Shown here in pieces: positions 8,040-16,372 of a stretch of 64,000 nt of DNA. The DNA is from Streptomyces sp. DH12 (GTDB lineage: Bacteria; Actinomycetota; Actinomycetes; Streptomycetales; Streptomycetaceae). A program made the position numbers and the translations under genes. The notes under the pieces were generated by a model. The model was not told where the DNA came from. It searched no databases and saw only the letters and a program-made list of their open reading frames with translations. Numbering within the stretch: position 1 is the stretch's first letter; each line of letters starts with the position of its first letter. Location: NCBI RefSeq assembly GCF_020873895.1, contig NZ_JAHWGT010000024.1, positions 46,448 through 110,447 of the forward strand, in the 5' to 3' direction.

Positions 8040-11000
8040 GCCTCGGCCTCCTTGCTCTCCTGAAGTTCGACGACGAGTCCGGCCAGCCCCGCTCGTACCG
8101 GATGCGTCGACGCGTCGGTGACGCCGCGGAACACCGCGCGGCGCACCCCCGGCGCGAAGCGCAGCACGCCGTCGACCAGTTCACAATTGCTGACGGCGGC
8201 GAGCTCGGACCATCGAACCAGCGGCTTCGGACCCGAACGCACTTCCACCTTCGCCACGGGGCTCATGGCCCACTCCTCCTCCCCCGGCGACACTTTGACC
8301 ACAGCCGTAATCCGCCAGGCACCGGACGAGTCGATAACTGCTTCCAGATCATCGAGCCTGGGCGGCGTCGCCGTACCCCGGGCCTTGACGGCTGGCTTCC
8401 CCGAGATCCTCAGTCGTCTGCTCACCCTGCTTGTGCCATCGCGCTTGTCCTTCTTGGCGACCGCCACAAGCTGTTGCACCGCCTTGTTGATCTCCCATGT
8501 CATCGCCGCGATCCGACGGTGCGCCGAGGGCGAGTAGCGCGTTCTCAGTTCGTCAGTCTGACCCCACTTGTTGTGCTCCGGCGGCTCCGAGGCACGTAGG
8601 AACTCCTCCGCCTCGACGGCGAACGGTGCGTCCTCTCCCGCCGCCCGGCCCGCGAGCAGCACGGCCTGGAACGGGTTGGTCCCAAGCGGGAGCCCCGGCA
8701 CCCGGCTGGTCCTGACCGTCATGCGGTTTCCGCGCATGGCGGTCACCTGATTGATCTTGCCATCTGCGTCCGTGGCATCGGTGACCAGCAGCACCGCTCG
8801 GTGCTCGCCCGCCGTGTCGGCGATGCCCTCCCGCTCGGGGAGGTTCAAGCGCACCGTGGTGAGAGCCACCTGCCCCGCACCGGTGAGCCGGTCCACCGTG
8901 GTACCGGCGAGGAATGCCTGGAGTGCGCGGGTACGAGCGGGCTGGTGCAGCTGGGGATCGACCCGCTCCTCCGCGATGTGCGCCACACCGTTGCGCAGCG
9001 TTCGGACCGACGCCTCCAGAAGCGGGGAACGGTCCCCTCCGTCCGTCATCGCGGCCCAGAAGTTACGTCCCAGCGCACCGACCAGACGCTGGTGCATGCG
9101 TTCCAGGCTGTCTTCGTCGTCACTCGGGTCTCCGGCACCTTCCGGTCCGGCACCAACGAGGCTGGCCACGTCGTGCGCCCCCACGATCAGGAAGGATGTC
9201 CCGGAGTCGTCGTGCTCCCTCGTGAGGTGCAGGCGTTCGGCCGTCTCCTCGTCCGCCCACCAGGATCGGACGACGCCGGTGTTCTCCGCCGCGGGGTCGG
9301 GCTGCCCGAGCCAGGCGGGACCCGCGAATCTCTCACCGGCCACCTCCCGCCACGGCAGGTCGAGCCGTCCGATCAACCGGCGCCTGGTGCGTCCCTCGTG
9401 TGGTTCGGAGAGCGTCGAGTTCATGAGCACGAGGCCGAGCCGACTGGTGGCCCACAGGGTCGCCTTCCCGAGGCCGTACGAGCCGCCGGCCGAGGCGTCC
9501 GCCTTCCGGCTGTCGAGCTGACGTCGGACCACGGCGGCGAACCGGCCGTCCTCGTAGTCGTCGCCGGTCAGGCCGCTCGCGTTGTAGTCGTCGATGCGGA
9601 GCAGGACCAGCCGCTCACGCTCGGACATCTCGCGCAGCCCTGTACTGATGACGCGTCCGACCTTTTGGTCCTGTGCGGAGGCAGCCTCGTAGTGCGGCCT
9701 GAGGTCGTCCCAACGGATCGCGTCGCGGAATCGGGCCAGATGGTCCCCGGTCAACTCGTGAAGTGTGTACCGAACCCTGACCGGACGGTCGTTTCGCCGA
9801 TCACGCTCGTCCAAACTGTTCTGTGTGGCTTCGCGTGCCAGTACCTCCAGATCCGCCTCGAAAGCGAACGCGGCCGCATTGCCGAACTCCCGCCCACCGT
9901 CCTTGTGACCGGGACGGTGGTACCAGACAGGCGGCACATCGACGCTACCCGAGGAATCGTCCGGTGTAGTCGGTGACACAGGCACCCTGAAGTCCGCGAC
10001 ATCGACACCGTGCTCGCCTGTCGGCCCGGCCGTCTGCGGACCGGCCTTGGTCTCCTTCGAGGTCACCCTTTCCTCTTTCCCCTTGGAACTGCGCTTCGCA
10101 TCCACTTCGCCTACCGCGCCGCGACGCCCTCGAGTCCCGCCCTGGGCGGCCTGTTCGAGGGCCGCCCGCTTCGCGGCCGCCTTCGACCGCCGCCGTTCGG
10201 AAGCGGCATTGTCGGGGCAGAGGCCAAGCAGGATCCTGAGGTCCTTCAGCACCCTGCTCTCGATCTGCCGAATGCGCTCCCGTGAAACATTGAACCGCTT
10301 GCCGATATCGTCCAGGGTCCATTGCCGACCGTCGATGAATCCGAACCGCAGAAACAGCACCTCCCGGTCCCGTTTCGCCAGTCCGCACTCCTCGAACCAT
10401 TGCAGGAGTTCCTGGCGTTGGAACAACGGCCGAAGCGCGTGCTCCGGCCCTGGGACCGATGCCGTATCGACGACCAGCAACTCCCCGAGCGTCACACCCT
10501 CACCGGCGGGCTGGTCCATCGAGAAGACCGACCGCCCACCGAGCCGCATATACTCGTTTACCTTTTCCAGCGGCAGGTCACATGCGAGCGAGAGATCGAG
10601 AGCGGTGGGCTGGAGTCCCCGCTCGAGGAATTCCCGCTCCCTCCGCCGGAGCTTGTCGATCTCGGTGCATACGTGAACCGGAAGCCGAATAACCGACCCT
10701 TCGTCGGCCACTGCGCGAGTGATGCGCTGACGGATCCACCAGGTGGCGTAGGTCGAGAACTTGCACCCGACGGAGATGTCGAACTTTTCCACGGCCCGGA
10801 TCAGGCCGATCACGCCGTGCTGCACGAGATCCTCGTGGTCGGGGTGATCCGCCCGGTAGCCCAGCGTCAGTACAGTCTTCACAACCAACCGGCGGTTGTG
10901 GGCGATCAGCGCGGAAAATGCCTGATACGGCTCGCCGTCGCGTGCGAGAGTAGCGACGTAGCCCTCCGGCAGGTCCTCCTCCGCCGCGATGCCGTCGCGG

Positions 11001-11458
11001 AATAGCAGGGAGAGACCCACCTCCTCCTCCGCGTTCAACAGATGCACGTCCGGATTCAGGCGTCTTCGATCGGCGCGGAGCACAGCCCGGGCCCGACGGC
11101 GGGCCGCTCCCAGGTCGTGGACACGCACCGTACCCCGGAACTGGTCGAGGTCCGGAGTCTCCTCCTCGACGCCCGATGGGGCGGCGCCCTCCACGACCTC
11201 GACGAACACCGCTTCGGACCGTTCCCCGGGCCCGGACCCGAACCGCTTCCCCTCGTCGTGGGCGGAGTCCACCCGGCTCCTGGCAACCGACTCCCACAGG
11301 TCGACAGCTTGTTCCTCGTCCAGGCGCGCAGCCATCACCACCTGTGCCAGCGCGGATCTGGCGTCCGCCCCTTCCGCTTGGAACCGACCGATCAGACCAA
11401 CGAGGAAGGCCCGGTCGAGGTCATGAATCCGCTCACCGGATGCACCACCGCTCACCAT
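8036..11458 (-). CDS. sigma-70 factor fused to a GHKL (MORC/MutL-like) ATPase
   Basis: One uninterrupted frame of about 1140 residues. Residues roughly 185-260 are a canonical sigma-70 region 2: NRRLVVKTVL, then EDLVQHGVIGLIRAVEKFD and KFSTYATWWIRQRITRAVAD. Region 3 follows, and region 4 at about 365-406 ends with VSRERIRQIESRVLKDLR. A Lys/Arg-rich linker leads to a GHKL-type ATPase half: N-box LAREATQNSLDE (about 540), LRIDDYNASGL (a D-x-G-like box) and GGSYGLGKATLW (G2 box, about 660). The C-terminal 300 residues are unassigned. The ATG at 11458 is preferred because GAGGTG precedes it; GTGs at 11464 and 11473 are alternatives. An internal GTG at 10066 with its own ribosome site could produce the ATPase alone. 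It heads the leftward unit, divergent from the helicase operon. Confidence 0.85.
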   Translation of the reverse strand: MVSGGASGERIHDLDRAFLVGLIGRFQAEGADARSALAQVVMAARLDEEQAVDLWESVARSRVDSAHDEGKRFGSGPGERSEAVFVEVVEGAAPSGVEEETPDLDQFRGTVRVHDLGAARRRARAVLRADRRRLNPDVHLLNAEEEVGLSLLFRDGIAAEEDLPEGYVATLARDGEPYQAFSALIAHNRRLVVKTVLTLGYRADHPDHEDLVQHGVIGLIRAVEKFDISVGCKFSTYATWWIRQRITRAVADEGSVIRLPVHVCTEIDKLRRREREFLERGLQPTALDLSLACDLPLEKVNEYMRLGGRSVFSMDQPAGEGVTLGELLVVDTASVPGPEHALRPLFQRQELLQWFEECGLAKRDREVLFLRFGFIDGRQWTLDDIGKRFNVSRERIRQIESRVLKDLRILLGLCPDNAASERRRSKAAAKRAALEQAAQGGTRGRRGAVGEVDAKRSSKGKEERVTSKETKAGPQTAGPTGEHGVDVADFRVPVSPTTPDDSSGSVDVPPVWYHRPGHKDGGREFGNAAAFAFEADLEVLAREATQNSLDERDRRNDRPVRVRYTLHELTGDHLARFRDAIRWDDLRPHYEAASAQDQKVGRVISTGLREMSERERLVLLRIDDYNASGLTGDDYEDGRFAAVVRRQLDSRKADASAGGSYGLGKATLWATSRLGLVLMNSTLSEPHEGRTRRRLIGRLDLPWREVAGERFAGPAWLGQPDPAAENTGVVRSWWADEETAERLHLTREHDDSGTSFLIVGAHDVASLVGAGPEGAGDPSDDEDSLERMHQRLVGALGRNFWAAMTDGGDRSPLLEASVRTLRNGVAHIAEERVDPQLHQPARTRALQAFLAGTTVDRLTGAGQVALTTVRLNLPEREGIADTAGEHRAVLLVTDATDADGKINQVTAMRGNRMTVRTSRVPGLPLGTNPFQAVLLAGRAAGEDAPFAVEAEEFLRASEPPEHNKWGQTDELRTRYSPSAHRRIAAMTWEINKAVQQLVAVAKKDKRDGTSRVSRRLRISGKPAVKARGTATPPRLDDLEAVIDSSGAWRITAVVKVSPGEEEWAMSPVAKVEVRSGPKPLVRWSELAAVSNCELVDGVLRFAPGVRRAVFRGVTDASTHPVRAGLAGLVVELQESKEAEA
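10066..10080 (-). promoter_or_regulatory. Candidate internal translation start for a free GHKL ATPase
   Basis: On the minus strand GGGGAAAGAGGAAAGG directly precedes a GTG (10066-10064) in frame with the fusion. Initiation here would give a 676-residue protein that begins after the sigma domain and before the GHKL N-box. The site lies in the linker and is not required for the coding sense, so it could be a real second start or a chance match. Confidence 0.4.
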
Positions 11459-11600
11459 GATCACCTCGCCCACTCGTCCGTGTCCGTCCGTAGTCCACCA
11501 CTCAACCGACCGCTACTGCCACCACTCTTCGCCACAGCCCGCACCCCGGGGCCGGAAGTCGGTATGTTGAAGATCAGCAGGGTGAGGGTGGGGAGAGTTG
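11459..11600. promoter_or_regulatory. Divergent promoter region between the two island units
   Basis: This 142-bp spacer must hold the start signals of both the leftward sigma-GHKL unit and the rightward helicase unit. On the plus strand TATGTT (11562-11567) could be a -10 box, and GGGGAG lies just before the ATG at 11601. No TTGACA-like -35 matches it, and no HrdB-type promoter was seen on the minus strand. One explanation is that a dedicated sigma factor, perhaps the adjacent one, reads these promoters. Confidence 0.45.
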
Positions 11601-13217
11601 ATGCGGATCGTCCCGAGTGGGATCTCGAACAGCACGCGCAGCCAGGCGGAGCGCAGCGTCTTCGCGGCGCTCAAGGCGATCCCGGACACCCAGAGCGTCG
11701 CGCTGCACTCGGTCCACCTCCCACGACATGCCCGGAAGCGAGTCGGCGAGATCGACTTCGTCGTCATCATGCCGGAGCTGTTGCTCTTCATCGAGGTCAA
11801 GGGCGGCCGGGTCCGCCAACAGGACGGCAAGTGGTACTACGGGCCGTCCAGTGCCAACGAGCGACCCGGCGAGAGCCCCTTCGCCCAGGCGAGCGGGGGC
11901 ATGCACTCGTTCGAGCGACAGCTTGGCGAGCGCGTCGGCGATCTGCGCACGCTCAAGGTCCCGAGTGGGTACCTGGTGATCACGCCGGACGTCGACCTCG
12001 ACCGGACCACTGAGTTCGAGCCGGAACAGTATTTGGGCAGCAGGGCCTACGCTGGCGGCCGCGGGTTGGCCGAGGGCATCGCCCGGGCCACCCGCTTCTG
12101 GCGCACACGCAACTCGTGGGCCGAGAGCACCGTACCGGCACCGCTTCGCGCGAGAATACTCAAGGCGGTGCGCCCGGACTTCGACCTCGTACCGAACCTG
12201 CGCGCCCGGCTGACAGACCTGGATGTGGCCTTCGAGCGCCTCACCGAGGAACAGCTGGACAGGCTCGACGAGCTGGAGTCGAACCCGCGCCTCGTCTGGA
12301 CCGGGGGCGCCGGCACCGGCAAGACTTTTCTGGCGGCCGAGGCCGCACGACGCAGCTCCGCCACCGGCAGCGTCCTCTTCACCGCCGCTAGCCCCACCCT
12401 GACCAGCCATCTGGCCCGGATCCTTTCCGACCACCCGGTCACCGTTCTGCCGTTCGATCGGTTGGCGGAGGTCCAGGGTCGGACCTTCGACCAGCTGGTC
12501 GTCGACGAGGCCCAGGATCTGATGACCTTCGACAGGCTCGGTGTCCTGGACAGTCTGTCGGCGGGCGGACTCGAACGGGGTCGATGGATCTTCATGTTGG
12601 ACCAGAACAACCAAGTGCTCTCCCCGACTACCTTCGACCCCGAGGCATGGGATTACCTGCGTGGCATAAGCACGGTGTACGGGCCGATGAAGCGCAACTG
12701 CCGCAACACCGTGCAGATCGTCAAGGAGGTTCAGGCGTACACAGGCGCCGATCTGGGTGTCGCCTCGGCCGGTGAAGGGGAGCGTCCCTTCTTTCAAAAC
12801 GTCCGGGACGTGCGTGACGAGGCCGTGCTCCTTGACGCCTACGTGAACGACCTGCTGCAGCAGGAGGTCTCGCCGCAGGACATCACCCTGCTGTCGGTCG
12901 CGGGCAACTGGGAGTCGAGCTCCGCCCGCTTCTCCCAGCGCGCGTCCAAGATCGAACGCTTCACCGACGTGGTCGGCTCCGCTCGTACCAGGCGCAGACT
13001 CACCTGGTCGTCCCTCGCCGACTTCAAAGGACATGAGAACCACGTCGTCTGTCTTATCGATTTCGAGCCTCAGCACTTGGACGGCCGGCTCGATGCGTTG
13101 TACGTCGCCTGTACCAGGGCTCGGGCGCAGCTCTGGATCGCCTGTCGGCCAGGTGTCAGGAAACGGCTCGGCGATCTGGGAGTGGCCGTGATCACCCGCG
13201 GGGGAGCACCGAAGTGA
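11601..13217 (+). CDS. NERD-domain nuclease / superfamily 1 helicase
   Basis: A 538-residue protein with two parts. The N-terminal ~120 residues form a NERD (nuclease-related) domain: AERSVFAALKAIP, then GEIDFVVIMPELLLFIEVKGG, giving the D..ExK arrangement of restriction-like nucleases. From about residue 230 there is a UvrD-type SF1 motor: Walker A TGGAGTGKTFLA, Walker B VVDEAQDLM, motif III FMLDQNNQV, KRNCRNTVQI, DFKGHENHVVCL and the late motif YVACTRARAQLWIA. The ATG at 11601 has GGGGAG upstream; a TTG at 11598 is also in frame. It is the first gene of a four-gene operon and overlaps the DrmA-like gene by 4 bp (GTGA). Likely role: processing or cleaving invading DNA. Confidence 0.92.
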   Translation: MRIVPSGISNSTRSQAERSVFAALKAIPDTQSVALHSVHLPRHARKRVGEIDFVVIMPELLLFIEVKGGRVRQQDGKWYYGPSSANERPGESPFAQASGGMHSFERQLGERVGDLRTLKVPSGYLVITPDVDLDRTTEFEPEQYLGSRAYAGGRGLAEGIARATRFWRTRNSWAESTVPAPLRARILKAVRPDFDLVPNLRARLTDLDVAFERLTEEQLDRLDELESNPRLVWTGGAGTGKTFLAAEAARRSSATGSVLFTAASPTLTSHLARILSDHPVTVLPFDRLAEVQGRTFDQLVVDEAQDLMTFDRLGVLDSLSAGGLERGRWIFMLDQNNQVLSPTTFDPEAWDYLRGISTVYGPMKRNCRNTVQIVKEVQAYTGADLGVASAGEGERPFFQNVRDVRDEAVLLDAYVNDLLQQEVSPQDITLLSVAGNWESSSARFSQRASKIERFTDVVGSARTRRRLTWSSLADFKGHENHVVCLIDFEPQHLDGRLDALYVACTRARAQLWIACRPGVRKRLGDLGVAVITRGGAPK

Positions 13218-16200
13218 CCGACGCCGAGCCGTCACTCTCCGCCTACCGGAATGCCTACGTTTCCTACCTCCGCCGCCAGCTGGTGGGTCCTGGACCCGAG
13301 GAGGAGGAACACCTCGTCGATCCGCCGGACCGCCGGTATCTGATGGGCACGCTGTATCCGCGCGGCTCCTCCATGCTCGAACACGCGGCGGCGGAGGGAG
13401 AGGAAAGCTTTGACGAGTCCGAGGCCGGGTCGGGCGAGGAGGATGGCTTCGCCGACGATCCGGTCGCCGAGGCCAATGCCTGGCTCCCCTCCTCCCTCGG
13501 CTTCTCCTTCTTCACCGACGCCCGTCGGATCGAGATCGTCTGCGAGGCCTCGCGCTACCTGACACTCCGTGAGGGAGGTCGCCGCAGCTGGAAGCGCCAG
13601 CCGCGGCTCTCGACGACCGAGACCGTGGAGCTCGGATCCGACTCTCCGGTCACTTGCTTGGATGGACACGGCCTGCTCCACGTCCGCTGGCGCAGCTTCG
13701 GCGCCGGGCACCTCGTCACCTGTGTGCTGTCCAACGCGCACAAGGAAGAGGAGAGCCGCCACAAGGACCGGGAGTTGATGCTTTTCCAGGTGTCGCTCCG
13801 CGCTACCACGAGCGACGGCACCGTGCTCGAGTACCCGAGCACCCGCCTCAACAGTCGAGACCAGGAGGAGCAGGAACTGCGCGTCCAATACCGGCACATC
13901 ATCACCCGTGCCGTGGGGCACGGATGTGCCGTCGTGTGGGACGACAGCTCCGGCCCCGTGACCGCCCTGCGTACGGAGGTCATGCCGGAACAGGTTGTCG
14001 CGCACATCAAGCCCGACGGTCCCCGGGACCTTCCGGTCCTCAACCTCGCGCACCTGTCGAATCCCGACCTCACGGTCGAGGATCTGCGGGAGGGGCTCAC
14101 CTCGTTCGTCCTCGGGTACCACGAGTGGTTCGAGACACAGCAGTCCAAAGCCGAGTCGTTGCCGAGGTGGGCAGCCGCTCCCGCCGGGCGCCTGCTGGGG
14201 CGGATCGGCGCGGCGCTCGACCGGATGACCGCCGGAGTGACCGCCCTCACCTCGTCGACGCCCACCGGGGAGCTGGCACGGGAAGCCTTCCGCCTGGCCA
14301 ACCGGGCCATGGCGCTTCAGATGCTCCACAGCCGCCCCGAGCTGGCGGGCACTCGCAGGCGCAGGAACAGCGAAGTGGTCGAGCTCACCGAGCCTCCCAC
14401 CGACTACGCCTGGCACCCGTTCCAGCTTGCCTACTTCCTGCTCGTGGTCGAGAGCCTGATGATCCCGGAACATGAGGACCGGCGGACGGTCGACCTCATC
14501 TGGTTCCCGACCGGTGGCGGCAAGACCGAGACCTACCTGTTCACCGCCTGCTTCGAGATCCTCCGCCGTCGGCTCCAGTATGGTGCCGCGGGCGGAGGCA
14601 CGGCGGTGCTGAGCCGGTACACGCTCAGCCTGCTGACCACGCAGCAGTTTCAGCGCACGGCCACCGCGATTTGCGCGCTGGAGTACATAAGAGCCGGGCA
14701 CGACGGTGGGGTGCGCCGTGACCTCGGACAGGAACCCATCAGTATCGGGCTTTGGGTCGGCCAAGAGACGACACCGAACAGGATCTCCGCCGCTGAGCAG
14801 GAACTCGACACCCTGAAGCAGTCGCCCGAGCCGGACGACCGCTTCCTGCTCGAGCGCTGCCCCTGGTGCGGCACAGAGATAGTCCCTGAACGCAGCGGTC
14901 GTGGAGAGGACTTCGGCATCCACGCAGACGGGGGCGAGACCTGGTTCTTCTGTCCACGGCGGTCGTGCGTCTTCCACGATCGGCTGCCTGTCACCGTGGT
15001 GGACGAGCAGATCTATCGGGAACCGCCGACCTTCGTGCTCGGCACCGTGGACAAGTTCGCACGCCTGGCTTGGGAGTCCGAGGCCGGTAATCTCTTCGGC
15101 AGGGACGGCAGGCGCGCGCCTTCACTGGTGATCCAAGACGAGCTGCACCTGCTGGCGGGTCCGCTGGGTACCACGGTCGGACTGTACGAATCCGCCATCC
15201 TCGAACTCTGCTCCTGGCAGGGCACGGCACCCAAGGTCATCGCGTCCACGGCGACGATCCGGCGCTCGCAGGACCAGATCCAACGCCTCTATGGTCGCCC
15301 CGTACAACTGTTCCCACCCGCGGGTCTCGAGGCGGGTCACTCCTATTTCGCCTCACCCGACGATGAGAAGCCCGGGCGCCTGTACGTCGGCGTGATGGCC
15401 CAGGGGCACACCGCTTCCACGGCGACCGTCCACGTGGGCGCCGCCGGCCTCCAGGCGCCGATGGACCTGGGAGACGACGAGGTGCGGAGGGACGCCTACT
15501 GGACCATGGTGGCCTACCACAACAGCCTGAGGGAGCTCGGCCGGACGGTCACGATCGCGCGAGACGACATCCCCGCCCGGTTGGAGCACCTGACCAAGGA
15601 CGAATCTCGCCGCCGCCGGCTGGACGACGACTCGGTGGTCGAACTCACCAGCAACGTACCGCGAGCCGACCAACCGCGGCTGCTCGATCGGCTGGGAAGG
15701 CGGTTCGGGGAACAGGGCAGTGTGTCATTCCTCGCCACCACCAACATGCTGTCGGTCGGTGTCGACGTTCCCCGGCTCGGTCTGATGCTCATGAACGGAC
15801 AACCGAAGACCACTTCCGAGTACATCCAGGCCACCAGTCGCGTGGGCCGACGCGACGTACCGGGACTGATCGTGACGTTGTTCCGATCGACCAAGCCTCG
15901 CGACCGCTCCCACTACGAGTCGTTCGGCGTCTACCACCGTTCGCTCTACCGGCACGTCGAACCCACCAGCGTCACCCCTTGGTCGCTCCCGTCCCGCGAT
16001 CGCGCCTTGCATGCCGTCCTCACCATTCTCGTGCGCCACGGGATCGGGCTCGCCGCCGAGAACAAGGCCGGGGAGGTCCTGGAGCACATGGACGAGGTCG
16101 CCCGGATCCGGGATCTCATCGTCGATCATGTCCGGCGTGCCGACCCGGACGAGGCCGAAGCCACTGCGGAGCACTTGGACAGACGGATCGACGAGTGGCA

Positions 16201-16372
16201 GCAGGAGGCGGAGAGCGCGCGGGGCGAAGGCCGGCGACTGTACTACCGTCCCCAGGGGCGCGCATACAGCTCCCTCCTGACCGACTTCGGCAAGCAGGAG
16301 GGCCTGTGGGAAACGGCCCAATCGATGCGCAATGTCGACCGCGACTGCCTCGTCGTGGTCAGGGGAGCGTGA
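13214..16372 (+). CDS. drmA: DrmA-like superfamily 2 helicase (DISARM-type)
   Basis: A 1052-residue helicase. Its N-terminus (YRNAYVSYLRRQLVGP, then PPDRRYLMGTLYP) is like that of DISARM DrmA proteins. The motor comprises Walker A WFPTGGGKTETYL, the motif II variant QDELHLLAGPLG, IASTATIRR, and the C-terminal helicase half TTNMLSVGVDVPRLGLMLM with YIQATSRVGRR. Between the lobes lies a Cys cluster (CPWCGTE and CPRRSC) that probably binds zinc. It is coupled by 4-bp GTGA overlaps to both neighbours. In DISARM, DrmA with DrmB forms the core that recognises incoming phage DNA. I infer the same pairing here; the rest of the operon differs from known DISARM classes. Confidence 0.86.
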   Translation: MTDAEPSLSAYRNAYVSYLRRQLVGPGPEEEEHLVDPPDRRYLMGTLYPRGSSMLEHAAAEGEESFDESEAGSGEEDGFADDPVAEANAWLPSSLGFSFFTDARRIEIVCEASRYLTLREGGRRSWKRQPRLSTTETVELGSDSPVTCLDGHGLLHVRWRSFGAGHLVTCVLSNAHKEEESRHKDRELMLFQVSLRATTSDGTVLEYPSTRLNSRDQEEQELRVQYRHIITRAVGHGCAVVWDDSSGPVTALRTEVMPEQVVAHIKPDGPRDLPVLNLAHLSNPDLTVEDLREGLTSFVLGYHEWFETQQSKAESLPRWAAAPAGRLLGRIGAALDRMTAGVTALTSSTPTGELAREAFRLANRAMALQMLHSRPELAGTRRRRNSEVVELTEPPTDYAWHPFQLAYFLLVVESLMIPEHEDRRTVDLIWFPTGGGKTETYLFTACFEILRRRLQYGAAGGGTAVLSRYTLSLLTTQQFQRTATAICALEYIRAGHDGGVRRDLGQEPISIGLWVGQETTPNRISAAEQELDTLKQSPEPDDRFLLERCPWCGTEIVPERSGRGEDFGIHADGGETWFFCPRRSCVFHDRLPVTVVDEQIYREPPTFVLGTVDKFARLAWESEAGNLFGRDGRRAPSLVIQDELHLLAGPLGTTVGLYESAILELCSWQGTAPKVIASTATIRRSQDQIQRLYGRPVQLFPPAGLEAGHSYFASPDDEKPGRLYVGVMAQGHTASTATVHVGAAGLQAPMDLGDDEVRRDAYWTMVAYHNSLRELGRTVTIARDDIPARLEHLTKDESRRRRLDDDSVVELTSNVPRADQPRLLDRLGRRFGEQGSVSFLATTNMLSVGVDVPRLGLMLMNGQPKTTSEYIQATSRVGRRDVPGLIVTLFRSTKPRDRSHYESFGVYHRSLYRHVEPTSVTPWSLPSRDRALHAVLTILVRHGIGLAAENKAGEVLEHMDEVARIRDLIVDHVRRADPDEAEATAEHLDRRIDEWQQEAESARGEGRRLYYRPQGRAYSSLLTDFGKQEGLWETAQSMRNVDRDCLVVVRGA

